Part shown: piece after piece, positions 42,512 to 53,291 of the stretch
Numbering within the stretch: the stretch's first letter is position 1
Layout: each line of letters begins with the position of its first letter
NCBI RefSeq assembly: GCF_039655865.1
Contig: NZ_JBBYXL010000017.1
Location: 1 to 54,461, forward strand
Reading direction: 5' to 3'
Source: Prosthecobacter sp. SYSU 5D2
GTDB taxonomy: Bacteria; Verrucomicrobiota; Verrucomicrobiia; Verrucomicrobiales; Verrucomicrobiaceae
DNA: 54,461 nt
The notes under the pieces: generated by a model
Database searches by the model: none
Seen by the model: only the letters and a program-made list of their open reading frames with translations
Told to the model about the DNA's origin: nothing
Position numbers and translations under genes: made by a program

Positions 42512-43015
42512 TTATGAACCGTAGCTGAAGCCCATGCCAGTCTTCTCCTTGGTGGTTTCCAGGAAGCTGTGGGAGATGACCACGTCATTGGCATCAAACA
42601 CAGCGGTGACGGACTGGTAATAGGTGATGATCGCGCCGGGGATGAAAGCGGAGCCAGGGATCCAGGCCTTGCCGGTGGTCTCGCTTGGCTTGAAGGTCCA
42701 GGTGCCGGTGGCCTGCCCGGCAGCATTGGTGCCCTTGGTATAAAAAAGGCCCAGCTTGCCGACGATATCGCGGCGCGTGGTCACGCCGTTCTGGATCTTG
42801 GCGGCAGCCTTGGTCAGGTGTGAGCTTTTCCGGGCATTGAGAGGATTGGTCACGTCTCCCTCGGCATTGGTGGCAGGTGCTGCCGTGGCTGGCGGGGCGG
42901 ATCCGGCCGGGGAGCTGGTGGCGGCGGAAGCGGGAGCTTCAGAAGTACCACAACTGGTCAGACCGGTGATGGCGGCAAGGGAGGCGACGAGGAGGAAGGT
43001 AGGTGCAGTTCTCAT
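42512..43015 (-). CDS. lipoprotein with BamE/SmpA-like domain
   Basis: A 167-residue lipoprotein from ATG 43015: RTAPTFLLVASLAAITGLTS then Cys22. An Ala/Ser/Pro-rich linker (about 25-65) leads to a small domain with ITTRRDIV-like core (GVTTRRDIVGKLG), as in BamE-type proteins, followed by strands TGTWTFKP, YQSVTAVFDANDVVISHSF. It could assist outer-membrane assembly, or simply use the fold. Monocistronic, divergent from arsR (102-base gap). Confidence 0.7.
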   Translation of the reverse strand: MRTAPTFLLVASLAAITGLTSCGTSEAPASAATSSPAGSAPPATAAPATNAEGDVTNPLNARKSSHLTKAAAKIQNGVTTRRDIVGKLGLFYTKGTNAAGQATGTWTFKPSETTGKAWIPGSAFIPGAIITYYQSVTAVFDANDVVISHSFLETTKEKTGMGFSYGS

Positions 43016-43096
43016 GCAAGGCCATGCAAGCAGGATAGGTGGAAACTGGCAAGCACAAGCCGTCATCAAATTTGCCACTTGCAAAAAGCCCTCTAT

Positions 43097-43112
43097 TTGG
43101 CTAAATAGCCAA
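43097..43112. promoter_or_regulatory. ArsR operator before arsR
   Basis: ttggctaaatagccaa is a perfect TTGGCT/AGCCAA palindrome (6 bp arms, 4 bp centre), ending 5 bases before the arsR ATG. Autorepression by ArsR binding here is typical. Sites at 36619 and 36647 share its half-sites. Confidence 0.75.
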
Positions 43113-43117
43113 GCAGA

Positions 43118-43450
43118 ATGTCAACAGTCACTCAACAATCTTCAACAGCAACCACACAGCGCCGTGTGGAGGTGATCAAGGCCCTGGCACACCCTTCCCG
43201 CATGCTGATCGCAGAGACCCTGATGAGCGGCGAGAAGTGTGTCTGCGACCTCCAAGCCCTCGTCGGCGCGGACATGTCCACCGTCTCCAAGCACCTGACG
43301 CTGATGCGAAAGGCGGGCGTCCTTGCCTGTGAAAAACGCGGTCTCAATATTTACTACCGCCTGGCCTGCTCCTGCCTGGGCAGCTTTCTGCGCTGCGTGG
43401 ATGAACTGGCCCCCGAGGCCGAGGCCTGCGGGACCAACTGCTGCGACTGA
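43118..43450 (+). CDS. arsR: arsenic-responsive repressor ArsR
   Basis: A 110-residue winged-helix repressor of the ArsR/SmtB family that leaves DNA when As(III) binds. The As-binding pair Cys41/Cys43 is in EKCVCDLQ, at the start of the recognition part. STVSKHLTLMRKAGVL is the recognition helix and wing. A Cys-rich tail (ACSCLGSFLRC ... CGTNCCD) adds thiols and may be a third ligand. The operator lies just upstream; the gene leads arsR-DUF6428-arsC. Confidence 0.94.
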   Translation: MSTVTQQSSTATTQRRVEVIKALAHPSRMLIAETLMSGEKCVCDLQALVGADMSTVSKHLTLMRKAGVLACEKRGLNIYYRLACSCLGSFLRCVDELAPEAEACGTNCCD

Positions 43451-43472
43451 CTTTAACGAAAACCCAACCACC

Positions 43473-43949
43473 ATGAATATCACCGAATTTCTCTCCCACC
43501 TCACTGCCCACGCGGACAAGCCGCTGCTCTTTGTGCTGCCGGATGGCGGCTTCATCCCGGCGCACTTTCACATCACGGAAGTGGGCCATGTGAAAAAGAA
43601 CTTCATTGATTGCGGCGGTACGCGCCGCAGCGCGGAGAGCTGCCTGCTACAAACCTGGACCGCAGACGATACGGACCACCGCCTCGTTGCCGGAAAACTG
43701 AGCATGATCTTTGGCCGCGCAGGCGATGTGCTGCCCAGCCATGAACTGCCCGTAGAAGTGGAGTATGAAGACTTCTCCGTCAGCCAGTTTCCAGTGACGG
43801 ATGCCTCCGTTTCCGACGGAGTGCTTGTCTTCCAGCTTGGACTCAAACACACCGACTGCCTGGCCAAGGAACTGTGCCTGCCCGGCGTGTGCGGCCCGGT
43901 CCCCACTGTGAATCTGCTCGGCTGCGCACCGGGCAGCGGCTGCTGCTAA
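43473..43949 (+). CDS. DUF6428-like ars-operon protein
   Basis: A 158-residue soluble protein starting at ATG 43473. It begins MNITEFLSHLTAHADKPLLF and has a beta core (PAHFHITEVGHVKKNFIDCG with HFHITEV), then TWTADDTDHRL and a segment VEVEYEDFSVSQFPV. The tail is Cys-rich: HTDCLAKELCLPGVCG, NLLGCAPGSGCC. Proteins of this type (I place it in DUF6428 by memory) recur next to arsR and arsC, but their role is not known to me. The HFHITEV and Cys tail suggest metal or As(III) binding; this is inference. It lies 22 bases after arsR and 9 before arsC. Confidence 0.75.
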   Translation: MNITEFLSHLTAHADKPLLFVLPDGGFIPAHFHITEVGHVKKNFIDCGGTRRSAESCLLQTWTADDTDHRLVAGKLSMIFGRAGDVLPSHELPVEVEYEDFSVSQFPVTDASVSDGVLVFQLGLKHTDCLAKELCLPGVCGPVPTVNLLGCAPGSGCC

Positions 43950-43958
43950 TCACTCGAG

Positions 43959-44417
43959 ATGAACACCTTGACGAAACCTCGCGTTCTGATTCTTTGTACC
44001 GGAAACTCCTGCCGCAGCCACATGGCGGAGGGCATCCTACGCCAGGCGGCGGGGGATCTGATTGAAGTCCACAGCGCCGGGTCCAAACCGGCCGGGTACG
44101 TACATCCAAAGGCCATAGCGGCACTGGCGGAGATCGGCATTGATATCTCCGCCCATAGCTCCAAGCACATGAATGAATTTCTGGACCGCGACATTGCGAC
44201 CGTCATCACGGTGTGTGGCAATGCCGACCAGGTCTGCCCCATGTATCCGGGCCAGGTGAACCGGCATCACTGGGGTTTTGACGATCCTGCCCACACCACC
44301 GGCACTGAGGAGGAAATCCTCGCCGATTTCCGGCGCGTGCGGGACCAGATCCGTCTGGTCTTCGGTGCCTATGCTGCGGGTTTAAAAGAGGGCGCGGGGA
44401 GAGCTGCTGCCTCCTGA
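43959..44417 (+). CDS. arsC: thioredoxin-coupled arsenate reductase
   Basis: A 152-residue cytoplasmic enzyme of the low-molecular-weight phosphatase fold that reduces As(V) to As(III). The P-loop is CTGNSCRS (Cys13, C-x5-R). The second and third redox Cys are Cys86 and Cys93 in [11 protein letters not shown], matching the Cys10/82/89 triad of thioredoxin-linked ArsC. The Asp of FDDPAH is the general acid. Its product is exported by Acr3 or methylated by ArsM. It ends 12 bases before a convergent gene. Confidence 0.95.
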   Translation: MNTLTKPRVLILCTGNSCRSHMAEGILRQAAGDLIEVHSAGSKPAGYVHPKAIAALAEIGIDISAHSSKHMNEFLDRDIATVITVCGNADQVCPMYPGQVNRHHWGFDDPAHTTGTEEEILADFRRVRDQIRLVFGAYAAGLKEGAGRAAAS

Positions 44418-44429
44418 GTGCTTCCTTCT

Positions 44430-47400
44430 TCAGCGGGGCTGCACGAGGAACAGGCCTTGGAAGGGTTTCAGCAGGTCTTCGCCGCTAAGGTCGGTGCCGG
44501 AGATGTCGCCTTCCCGCAGCCAGGCGGAGCCGCCGGGCGCTGGGGCCAGATAGAGGCTGTCATAGCCGCTGGCGCCGGCATTCGCATCACCTAACCATAA
44601 GCGTAACTTCGTGGCACCGGCAGGCTCGGGGCTGGGGGTGAATCCATCGGCAGCGGTCAGCTTCACATTCAGCGGTGATTTTTCCATGACCTGATGCGTG
44701 CCGACGAAACGCGTACCTGCCTGTGGCAGCAGCGGCCGGATGACCTGGGGCACCTGGCCGGCCAGCAGGACGGTGATTTCCTGCGTGCGGGCCTGCACCA
44801 GCACGGCATCGCCCGGACGAAGAACGGATGAGGCACCTGCATTGAAATTCCAGCCGGACAAGCCTAACCAACTGGATGCAAAACCGTTGGTGGCCGCATC
44901 ATAATGAAGCACACGGTCAGAGGTTTCTTCACCGGCTCCGCTAACAAACTGTTCAGTAGGAAAAAGCTTCTCCAGGGTCCACACCGGACGCATGGCAACG
45001 CGGGTGCCCGTCAGGTCCGCCGGCAGTCCTTCAGCCGTGGTGACGAGACTGCCTTCCACGGCTTCCAGAGTGAAGCGCTGGCCGCTGTAAGGGCCGTCAA
45101 GAATCTCCAGATCCGCAGGCACTTCCAGCTCCAGGCCGGACAGGCCTTCCAGCCGGACCGACTGCTCCCCTTCCCGGCTCGCCACCCGGCCGGCGTAAAG
45201 CTCGGGCTGCTCCAGCGGCATGGAAAAGCTGCGGGTGCCCACCGGGAAAGTCTCCCGGCTGAACATCCAGGCCGGAGTGGTGGCGGAGGCTTCAGGCGTG
45301 CCGTTTAAATCCACATCCAGGCTGACTTTCAGGCGCACCAGACCGCGTGCCGCCCCGGCGAACAAAGTGCTGTCCACCCGGGCGTAACGCTGGGTCTGTC
45401 CGCCAGTGGCGTCAAAGGTGGTCTCAGACGGCACTCGTGCAGGGCTCCAGTTCTCCGCGTCGGTGCTGGTCTCCAGGATAAAGAAAAGGTCCGGACGGCC
45501 TGCCATCGGCTGGCTCACCAGCACATCGGTCATGCCGGTATCCGGCTGAATCTCCAGTCGGAAACGTCCAGACCCGCTGCGACCATCTGCCGGATCGGTG
45601 CCGAGGGCGTATTCCAGCAGGTTCGGGTAAAGGTCCGCATCGGGATTGTCCAGAGGTGCGGCCAGTCCGCCCAGAGACTGGCTCTCCTGCCAGGACGCAA
45701 AGGTGGATGCCGGTCCGGCGGACTCTGATGAAGGGCTTTCCTCGTTGAAGAACGCCATGGACATGGCCATGGGAGCGGCGGCTAATTCCGAGCAGTCCAG
45801 GCACTCCAGGCCAAGGTCATAAGTGAGGTCCGTGTTCTCATCAATGCCCTCATCATCCGCCATGCCGTCTGCGCCGGATTCGGCACTTCCTGCGGCGAGC
45901 TGCCCAGGAATGAGAGTGAAGACGGCCGTGCTCGCCCCATTGATGATGGGGCTGCTGTTGAACAGCAGATCCTGCCCCACATCGTCATCTCCGGGGACGA
46001 CGCTGGTCAGGGGTTTGGCCCATTTTAAAGCGCCTCCGTTTTCAAACTGGATGGCTGCCAGGTGCAGGAAGTAGGAGCCGGGGTCAATGTCCGTCATCAG
46101 GTAGCGGCCGCCTTCATCGGTGATGGCGGCATTCACGGCCTCTGCCGTGTTCACATCATCACCCGCGCGGAAGAGCTGCACAAAGACATTGCGGATGCCC
46201 TCGTTGGGATTCATTCGGCTGTCGCCGTTGATGTCCATGAAGACCCGGTTGCCGATGGCCAGAGGTGCCCACAGGCCAAAGTCCACGGTGAGGTTGGTAT
46301 CCGCATCGGAATCATTGTCGGTAATGGATTCCGTGCCCGGCTGCAGGGCAATGATGGGGCTGAACAACGGTGTGCCGGGTCCGGCAGGCTGGGCACCGTC
46401 ATTGTTGTTATCCACATTGTTATCCAATGTGACAGGCGTGCCACCCGTGTGGGTATAACCATAAGGAGGGGTGACCTTCACATAGTAGTTACCCGGCTGC
46501 AGATTGGTGAAGAGATAAGCTCCGCTGGAGGGGGTGACGATATCGGAACCCACCTGCGTATCCGCCGCGCCGCCTGTACCGCCGATGGCATTGTCCGTGC
46601 CGGGCCTGAAAAGCTGCACCGTCGCCCCGGCGACACCGGTTTCATTGCCGTTCTTGAGGCCGTCATTGTTACTGTCCAGCCAGACCAGATTGCCGAGAGA
46701 AAGGGTCTTCACTGTGAGGGTCAGCGAGCGTGTGCCGGCGCAGCCATTGGCATCCGCCGCCCGCACGGTGAAAGTGCTGCTCCCCAGAGCCGTGGGAGTG
46801 CCACTGATGACACCTGAGCTGCTGAGGCTCAGGCCATTGGGCAAACTGCCGCCGCTGAGAGACCAGGCATAAGGGCTTACCCCGGAGGCAGCCACCAGGG
46901 TGGTGGAATAGGACGAACTGAGATAGGCAAAGGGCAGCGACGCAGTGCTGATGCTGACCGGTGCACAGCCGGGTGTCAGCGAATAAGCGCGCGTGCCAGT
47001 GCAGCCGCCTGCATCCGTAGCGCGGATGATAAACGAGGCGGTCGTGGTGCTGGTGGGAGTGCCCGTGATGGCCCCGCTGCTGCTGAGGCTAAGCCCTGCT
47101 GGCAGGCTGCCGCTGCTGATGGCATAAGTATAAGGCGCGGTGCCGCCGCTGGCGCTCACTGTCTGGTTATATGCGCTGCCTGCCGTGGCTGCTGACAGGC
47201 TGCTGGGAGTCATGGTGATGGTGGAGCATGTCGCATTGACCGTATAATTCTGCGAGATGGTGCAGCCGAATGCATCCGTGACCAGCATGGTGAAGTTATA
47301 GGTTCCTGCCTGCGACACCCTGCCGGTGATGGACCCTGTGCTGGCATTCAGGTTCAGACCCGGAGGGAAGGTTCCGCTGCTGATGCTGTAAACGTAAGGC

Positions 47401-50400
47401 TGGTTGCCATTGCTGACGGAGATGGTCTGGTTATAGGCGGCCCCGGCGGCCGTGTTTGGCAGTGAGCCGGGACTGATGCTCATGTTGGGGCAGGCCGCCG
47501 TTAAGGTATAGTTCCGGGTGGTCGCGCAGCCGTAGGGGTCCGTGATCCGCAGGTTGAAGTTATACGTCCCGGCTTCCGACACGGCTCCGGTGATGGTTCC
47601 AGTACTGGAGTTCAGGCTCAGCCCTGGCGGGAAGGTTCCGCTGCTGATGCTGAAGACGTAAGGTTGGTTGCCATTGCTGACAGAGATGGTCTGGCTGTAG
47701 GAGCTGCCGACGGTGGCATTCTGGAGTGAACCGGGGCTGATGCTCAAAACCGGGCAGGCCGTGGTCAGGGTGTAGTTCCGGCTGATGGAGCAGCCATACT
47801 GGTCGGTGACCAGAAGGGTCAGGTTAAAAGTCCCCTCCTCCGTGGCGGCACCGGTGATGGCACCGCTGCTGGAGTTCAGAACCAGGCCATCAGGCAGGCT
47901 GCCGGTGGTAAAAGCGTACGTGTAAGGCTGGCTGCCGCCGCTGGTGGAAATGGTCTGGCTGTAGGAGGTCCCGACCGTCGCATTCTGAAGGGAGCTGGGG
48001 CTCAGGCTCAGTGTCGGGCAAGTAGGGGTGAAGGAATAGGCACGGGTACCGGCACAGCCGCTGGCGCTGGTCGCCCGGATGATGAAACTGGCGGATGCAC
48101 TGCTGGTGGGTATGCCGGAAAGCTGGCCTGAACTGCTGTTCAGGCTCAGGCCCGCAGGCAGGCTGCCGGCGCTCACCGTATAAGTAAAGGAGCCGGATCC
48201 TCCGGATGCAGAAACGTTCTGGCTGTAGTTAGTCCCCACCGTGGCCGCAGGCATGCTGGAGGGGGAGATGGTGACGGTGGGGCAGGAAGGTGTGACTGTG
48301 TAGCTTTGGGAATTGGTGGCGCACCCATAGGCATCCACCACGCGCAGTGTGAAGGTGAGGGCTCCTGCCTGGGAGGTGGTGCCGCTGAGGACGCCGTTGC
48401 CGGCCAGATTCAGTCCGGGCGGCAACCCGCCGCTGGCGAGGCTGAAGGTATAGGGCGCATTCCCGCCGGAGGCGGTGAAGGTCTGGCTGTAAAAGCTGCC
48501 AACGACCGGATTCGGCACCGAGGAAGGACTCACTGCGATGACCGGGCATACCGGGGTGACGGTATAATTGTTGGTGATGAAGCAGCCGTTGGCATCCGTG
48601 GCGGTGATGGTGAAATTCGCCGTATTTGTATTCACCGCCGGTCCGGTAAGAGTGCCGCTGCTGCTGAGGCTCATCCCCGTGGGCAGGCTGCCGCTGGAGA
48701 CGGTGAAGGTGTAAGGTCCGGTGCCGCCATTGGCCGTGAAGCCCTGACTGTAAGAGAAGCCTACGGTGGGTGTGGTCAGGCTGGACGGACTGAGGGACAG
48801 CTGGGGACAATTCAGCGTCATGACATAGTCCTCCACCTCCCCCGTGCCTGCGGCTCCTGTGGGTCCTGGATTCTGTAAATTGGTCAGCCGGACGCGCACG
48901 CCCCTCACACCGGGCAGGGCATTGTTGGGCACGCTGAAATTGAGATTGCGCAGGACGCCGGCGGTTCCGCTGGCCACAAGGTTGTTGGTGACAATCTGCT
49001 CCCCGGAATCGGTGAAGCTGCCATTGCCGTTAAAGTCTATCCAGGCATTCAGATAGGCAGGTGCACCGCTGGTATTGGTCAGCGTATAACCCGCCGTGCC
49101 TGAGCTGCCCAGGCTGACGCTGGAAGGAAGGCTCACGCCGTCTTCATCATCACTGCCGGTGATGTCGTCTCCCGTTGCACCCGCATTCCGCACCGATACA
49201 AATTCCGTATCCACAGTGGCCCCGAGGCGGAGATTGTTGCTGGCGATGCTGGAGGCATCTGCGGCGCCGCTCCAGTCCCCGAAGTCCAGGGCAGGCCCCT
49301 GGATCTCCACGACGTAATCTTCCACCTCCCCAAGACCTGCTGCGCCGGTGGGCAGGGTGGTGGCGCTGTCACTGACCCGCAAGCGAACGCCCCGGTTGCT
49401 GCCGATGCTGGCATTCATCGGCACGGTAAAGGTGATGTCCTGGCTGGTCAGGAAAGGTCCGGACGCAGACCAGGGGGCCAGATAGGCGCCATCAATCACC
49501 ACGGGTCCAGTTGCAAGACCGGAAAGCTCCCAGGCAACGGCCAAGTTATCCCCGCCACCGCCTTCTTTCATCAGCGCCTCAATATAATAGGGCTTGCCGC
49601 CTTCCAGGTTGATGGCGACGGATTTCTGCTGGGCATAGGTGGTCCAGGAACGGGAATTGGTCCAGCCCGGCACACTGGCGATGGTCACTGCATTGGCCGG
49701 GGTGGCATCACTGCTCAGCAGCAGCCGCGACTCGTCATCCCCCGCGACATAAAAGGTGTAGGTGCCGGTGACAGGCGGATACACCCAGCCGCGCATGCGC
49801 TGGCCCATGTTGTCCGCCCAGTTGACCGGGGCTTCAAAGCTGGTGGGGACATCAGAGCCTGTCGGATTGTTTGGGTAGGCCGCATTGTTGGTCAGGTCGG
49901 AAATGGCTGTACCACCAATGCCCAGCCACCACTCCCGCAGGATGCCGCCCTTGGTCACACCGGTGATGAGACGCGCCGGTTCCAGCCGCTCGCCGCCGCT
50001 GGTGACGGTGGCATTGTTCAGCACACCGTCATTGTTAAAATCAATCCACGCATGCAGGTAGGCAGGTGCGCCGGTGTCATTCACCACGGTGACAGGAAGA
50101 GTGACGGTTTTTCCGACCTCGATCCCCGCGGGCATGACGACGCCGTCCTCATCATCCAGGCCCGTGATATCATCCCCGGTGGCGGTGGCGGTGGTGGTGG
50201 CCGTGCTTTCCTTATCCACCAGCGCACCCAGGCGCAGGCTGGCATCCACCATTGCCGAAGCACTGCCGAAACTGGAGAAGTCTCCGAAATCCAGCATGGA
50301 CTGCACAATGGTCGTGGCGTGATCTTCCACCTCTCCGATGCCGTCTGCCCCGTCAGGGCCGGGGCTGCTGACACTGGTCAGCCGGGCACGCAAGGCTGTG

Positions 50401-53273
50401 GCTCCCAGGCTGGCACCGGCAGGAACGGTGAAGTTCAGGGTGCGCGCCACGTTGGAAGTGCCGTTGGCAATGACAATGTTACTCGCGATCTGCTCCCCGG
50501 AATCTGCCAGGCTGCCATTGCGGTTGAAATCAATCCAGACATTCAGGTAGGCGGCCGCGCCGCTGGTATTGGTGACGGTCACGGCGGCACTGCCGGCGGC
50601 CCCCTGCTCCAGGGTGGCGGGCATCAGCACGCCGTCTTCATCATCCGTGCCGGTGATGTCATCTCCCGTCGCGGTGGCATTCGTGGTGGCGGTGGCCTCA
50701 GCATCTACCAGTGCTCCTATGCGCAGGTTGGTACTTATGATACTGGAGGCGCTAGGAAAAGAGGCATAGTCGCCGAAATCGGTGTTCGTTGTGACCACAA
50801 CGGTCCGCGCCGCACTGGCCTGACAGCCCAGCGCATCGGTGGCCCGGAAAGTCACGGATACGCCGCTACCGTTCAGTGCGGAGGCGGTGCCGCTGAGCAC
50901 GCCCGCACTGCTGAGGCTCAAGCCAGAAGGGAGTGTGCCGCTGACCACGGACCATGTGTAGGGAGCGGTGCCGCCGCTGGCTGTCAACGTGTGGCTGTAG
51001 GCCGTATTGATGATCACGCTGGGCGGCTGTCCGCTGAGAGTGATGGAGGGACAGGCCAGGAAACCAAAATCAATGGTCAAATTGGTATTGCTGTCGTTGT
51101 CACCATCGTTGGTCGGCTCCGTGCCGGCAACGAGGGAGATCAGCGGACTGCGGACCGGCTGCCCCTGGGAGGTCTGGATGCCGTTGTCATCATTGTCCTC
51201 CCCATTGTCTGCCGTATCGGTATTCGTGCTGCTGAGAGGGAAGGCCGCCGGTGGAGTGGGAATGTAAACAAAATACTGGCCGGGAGAAAGGTCATTGAAA
51301 GTATAAACCCCGCCCCCTGCCGTGGTAGAGGTAGCGGCCGGGGCTGCCGTGAGGGGATTTTCCCCGCCCAAGAAGAGCTGCACCGCTACGCCATCTATAC
51401 CGGACTCCCCGCCGTCTTTGATGCCGTTGTTATTCGCATCATGCCACACGTGGTTGCCAATTTTCATGGACGGGGCCGCCCCGGGACAGGCCGCGCCATC
51501 GGAGTTGGTCACCACCGGGCCGCTGCCAATAATGGTCACGGTGCCATTGAGCACGCCGTTGGTCCGGTTGAAGACATAGAGGGTATCCTGGGAGGTGGAG
51601 CTGCTCTGGCTTCCGTAACCATAGGCCAGGCCGTTCGCGTCAATGGTCAAGGAACCGAAAGTGGACAGGTAAGAGGAGGCGATCCGAGTGCAAAGCCCGG
51701 TGACCAGATTGATTTCATGAAGGCCCAGGTTGTTGGAATCGTTCGTGTTGTAACCGTAAATTTTATCCGTCAGCGGATCCCAGACGATGTCACCAAAGTT
51801 ACCCGTCGTATTATTGCCAGTGCTGGCATACCTGGTGACGAGCGGGCTGCCCACCAGGGTGGCAGAACCCAGGTCAATGGTGTAAAGGGTGGTCCTGGCA
51901 TTGCTGAAAGTATAGCGGTTGATGATCATCTGCCCGTTGGTCAGAGTCGTCCCCCCGCCCCACTGGCCGTCCGTTTCAGAAGTGGGCAGGCCGGGGATTT
52001 CCCCCATGTCCACCAAGGTGCCCAGAGCGTTGATGCGATACAGGTGCGCACCATTTTGATCAATGCAGTAAAGGTAGCCCCCGTAGGCCGCAAGTCCGTT
52101 CAGCTTCTTGCCGCTGAAGATGAAAAGCGGCTCAAGTGACTGGTCTTCATTAATATAATATAAAGTGGTGTCCCACACTCCTGCCGTCTGCACGTTCTGG
52201 ATGATGTAAAAGCGGTTGTCGCAGACGAAGGGGGCGCCCACGTTGGAGACGAAACCGAAGTCAATCGTATCATCCACATTACCTCCAAAACCCGGCTCCG
52301 TTCCCGCAGTGAGCTGGAACACGCCGCTGTAGGCCGCCGTGCCGGAGCCTCCCGGTTGTGACCCGTTATTGTCATTGTCAAAAACATTGTCCGCAGGGCC
52401 GACGACCGAGCTCACCCGAGACAGAGGCGGCGTGGGCACCTTGACAAAGTACCTCCCTGCGGTGAGGCCTGTAAACAAATAGCCGCCCCCGCCTGATGTG
52501 GTCGTGGTGGCCAGCTTGGTATCGGCATTGCTGCCCGTGCCGCCAATGGCATTGTCTGCCCCAGGAGACCAAAGCTCTACCAGTACGTTGTTGATGCCGC
52601 TTTCACCAGAATCAAAGCGACCATTGTCATTGGTGTCATTCCAGATGAGGTTACCCGCGCTGAGACCGGTGGTGATGGAGACCAGATAATCCTCCACCTC
52701 CCCGCTGCCATCCGCACCGAGCGGGCCGGGGCTGCTGTTGGTGGTCAGGCGCACGCGCAGTCCGGCATTCCCTAAAAGAGCGGTGCTGGGAATGGTGAAG
52801 TTGATCGTGCGGTTGCTGTTCGAGGTACCCTTGGCCACCGTGATGTTATTGGCGATCTGCTCATCACTGGTCAGCGTACCGTTCTGGTTGTAATCAATCC
52901 AGGCGTTTAAATAAACGGTGGAGGTTCCCAGATTGGTCAAATTGACGACGATGGAATTCGACTCCCCCCTGCGGAAGGCGACCGGCAAGGTCACCCCGTC
53001 TTCGTCATCGCTGCCGTGGATGTCATCCCCGGTCGCCGTTGCGTTGGTCTGGGCGGTGGATTCGGCATCCACGGTGGCCCCCAAACGGATGTTGGCATTG
53101 CGGGTGCTGCTGGCACTGCCGAACAAGCTGTAATCCCCAAAATCCGACGTCTGAGCCGCCACCTCTCCGGCTGAAAGCAGCAAAAACCCGGCCACCAGTG
53201 CCGCCATCCAGGCAAAAAGCCGCCCCCATAAAATGGCGCGGCTGAAGTAGAGATGACAAGGACGGCGGATCAT
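44430..53273 (-). CDS. giant secreted modular protein with GEVED, SdrD-B, PA14-like and Ig-like repeats
   Basis: A 2947-residue secreted protein. Signal peptide: [20 protein letters not shown], residues 18-40. Domains in order, by approximate residue: GEVED 1 (42-200, ends [12 protein letters not shown]); SdrD-B 1 (201-340, [20 protein letters not shown]); a propeller-like region (345-600, DUF6923-like); SdrD-B 2 (604-740); Ig-like 1 (740-828); GEVED 2 (832-990); GEVED 3 (992-1325) interrupted at 1090-1290 by a PA14-like domain ([20 protein letters not shown]); GEVED 4 (1328-1485); eight tandem Ig-like He_PIG repeats (1488-2190); SdrD-B 3 and 4 (2195-2480); then a C-terminal region seen in verrucomicrobial exported proteins (2530-2947, [17 protein letters not shown]). 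No PEP-CTERM tail, TM anchor or sorting motif is at its end (LFLVQPR). It follows the PEP-CTERM gene by 18 bases, so they are probably co-transcribed. Likely a surface or matrix adhesion protein. Confidence 0.9.
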   Translation of the reverse strand: MIRRPCHLYFSRAILWGRLFAWMAALVAGFLLLSAGEVAAQTSDFGDYSLFGSASSTRNANIRLGATVDAESTAQTNATATGDDIHGSDDEDGVTLPVAFRRGESNSIVVNLTNLGTSTVYLNAWIDYNQNGTLTSDEQIANNITVAKGTSNSNRTINFTIPSTALLGNAGLRVRLTTNSSPGPLGADGSGEVEDYLVSITTGLSAGNLIWNDTNDNGRFDSGESGINNVLVELWSPGADNAIGGTGSNADTKLATTTTSGGGGYLFTGLTAGRYFVKVPTPPLSRVSSVVGPADNVFDNDNNGSQPGGSGTAAYSGVFQLTAGTEPGFGGNVDDTIDFGFVSNVGAPFVCDNRFYIIQNVQTAGVWDTTLYYINEDQSLEPLFIFSGKKLNGLAAYGGYLYCIDQNGAHLYRINALGTLVDMGEIPGLPTSETDGQWGGGTTLTNGQMIINRYTFSNARTTLYTIDLGSATLVGSPLVTRYASTGNNTTGNFGDIVWDPLTDKIYGYNTNDSNNLGLHEINLVTGLCTRIASSYLSTFGSLTIDANGLAYGYGSQSSSTSQDTLYVFNRTNGVLNGTVTIIGSGPVVTNSDGAACPGAAPSMKIGNHVWHDANNNGIKDGGESGIDGVAVQLFLGGENPLTAAPAATSTTAGGGVYTFNDLSPGQYFVYIPTPPAAFPLSSTNTDTADNGEDNDDNGIQTSQGQPVRSPLISLVAGTEPTNDGDNDSNTNLTIDFGFLACPSITLSGQPPSVIINTAYSHTLTASGGTAPYTWSVVSGTLPSGLSLSSAGVLSGTASALNGSGVSVTFRATDALGCQASAARTVVVTTNTDFGDYASFPSASSIISTNLRIGALVDAEATATTNATATGDDITGTDDEDGVLMPATLEQGAAGSAAVTVTNTSGAAAYLNVWIDFNRNGSLADSGEQIASNIVIANGTSNVARTLNFTVPAGASLGATALRARLTSVSSPGPDGADGIGEVEDHATTIVQSMLDFGDFSSFGSASAMVDASLRLGALVDKESTATTTATATGDDITGLDDEDGVVMPAGIEVGKTVTLPVTVVNDTGAPAYLHAWIDFNNDGVLNNATVTSGGERLEPARLITGVTKGGILREWWLGIGGTAISDLTNNAAYPNNPTGSDVPTSFEAPVNWADNMGQRMRGWVYPPVTGTYTFYVAGDDESRLLLSSDATPANAVTIASVPGWTNSRSWTTYAQQKSVAINLEGGKPYYIEALMKEGGGGDNLAVAWELSGLATGPVVIDGAYLAPWSASGPFLTSQDITFTVPMNASIGSNRGVRLRVSDSATTLPTGAAGLGEVEDYVVEIQGPALDFGDWSGAADASSIASNNLRLGATVDTEFVSVRNAGATGDDITGSDDEDGVSLPSSVSLGSSGTAGYTLTNTSGAPAYLNAWIDFNGNGSFTDSGEQIVTNNLVASGTAGVLRNLNFSVPNNALPGVRGVRVRLTNLQNPGPTGAAGTGEVEDYVMTLNCPQLSLSPSSLTTPTVGFSYSQGFTANGGTGPYTFTVSSGSLPTGMSLSSSGTLTGPAVNTNTANFTITATDANGCFITNNYTVTPVCPVIAVSPSSVPNPVVGSFYSQTFTASGGNAPYTFSLASGGLPPGLNLAGNGVLSGTTSQAGALTFTLRVVDAYGCATNSQSYTVTPSCPTVTISPSSMPAATVGTNYSQNVSASGGSGSFTYTVSAGSLPAGLSLNSSSGQLSGIPTSSASASFIIRATSASGCAGTRAYSFTPTCPTLSLSPSSLQNATVGTSYSQTISTSGGSQPYTYAFTTGSLPDGLVLNSSSGAITGAATEEGTFNLTLLVTDQYGCSISRNYTLTTACPVLSISPGSLQNATVGSSYSQTISVSNGNQPYVFSISSGTFPPGLSLNSSTGTITGAVSEAGTYNFNLRITDPYGCATTRNYTLTAACPNMSISPGSLPNTAAGAAYNQTISVSNGNQPYVYSISSGTFPPGLNLNASTGSITGRVSQAGTYNFTMLVTDAFGCTISQNYTVNATCSTITMTPSSLSAATAGSAYNQTVSASGGTAPYTYAISSGSLPAGLSLSSSGAITGTPTSTTTASFIIRATDAGGCTGTRAYSLTPGCAPVSISTASLPFAYLSSSYSTTLVAASGVSPYAWSLSGGSLPNGLSLSSSGVISGTPTALGSSTFTVRAADANGCAGTRSLTLTVKTLSLGNLVWLDSNNDGLKNGNETGVAGATVQLFRPGTDNAIGGTGGAADTQVGSDIVTPSSGAYLFTNLQPGNYYVKVTPPYGYTHTGGTPVTLDNNVDNNNDGAQPAGPGTPLFSPIIALQPGTESITDNDSDADTNLTVDFGLWAPLAIGNRVFMDINGDSRMNPNEGIRNVFVQLFRAGDDVNTAEAVNAAITDEGGRYLMTDIDPGSYFLHLAAIQFENGGALKWAKPLTSVVPGDDDVGQDLLFNSSPIINGASTAVFTLIPGQLAAGSAESGADGMADDEGIDENTDLTYDLGLECLDCSELAAAPMAMSMAFFNEESPSSESAGPASTFASWQESQSLGGLAAPLDNPDADLYPNLLEYALGTDPADGRSGSGRFRLEIQPDTGMTDVLVSQPMAGRPDLFFILETSTDAENWSPARVPSETTFDATGGQTQRYARVDSTLFAGAARGLVRLKVSLDVDLNGTPEASATTPAWMFSRETFPVGTRSFSMPLEQPELYAGRVASREGEQSVRLEGLSGLELEVPADLEILDGPYSGQRFTLEAVEGSLVTTAEGLPADLTGTRVAMRPVWTLEKLFPTEQFVSGAGEETSDRVLHYDAATNGFASSWLGLSGWNFNAGASSVLRPGDAVLVQARTQEITVLLAGQVPQVIRPLLPQAGTRFVGTHQVMEKSPLNVKLTAADGFTPSPEPAGATKLRLWLGDANAGASGYDSLYLAPAPGGSAWLREGDISGTDLSGEDLLKPFQGLFLVQPR

Positions 53274-53291
53274 GCGGCAGCGGATTCTCGA

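Noticed and set aside
46700..48810. Regular tandem repeats that could suggest a CRISPR array
   Set aside because: Units are about 240 bp, in frame and coding for Ig-like domains; there are no short repeats with unique spacers and no cas genes.
50052..52139. 695-codon open frame on the plus strand inside the giant protein gene
   Set aside because: It is antisense to the well-supported minus-strand gene, has no recognisable domains, and arises from repeat-rich GC-biased codons.
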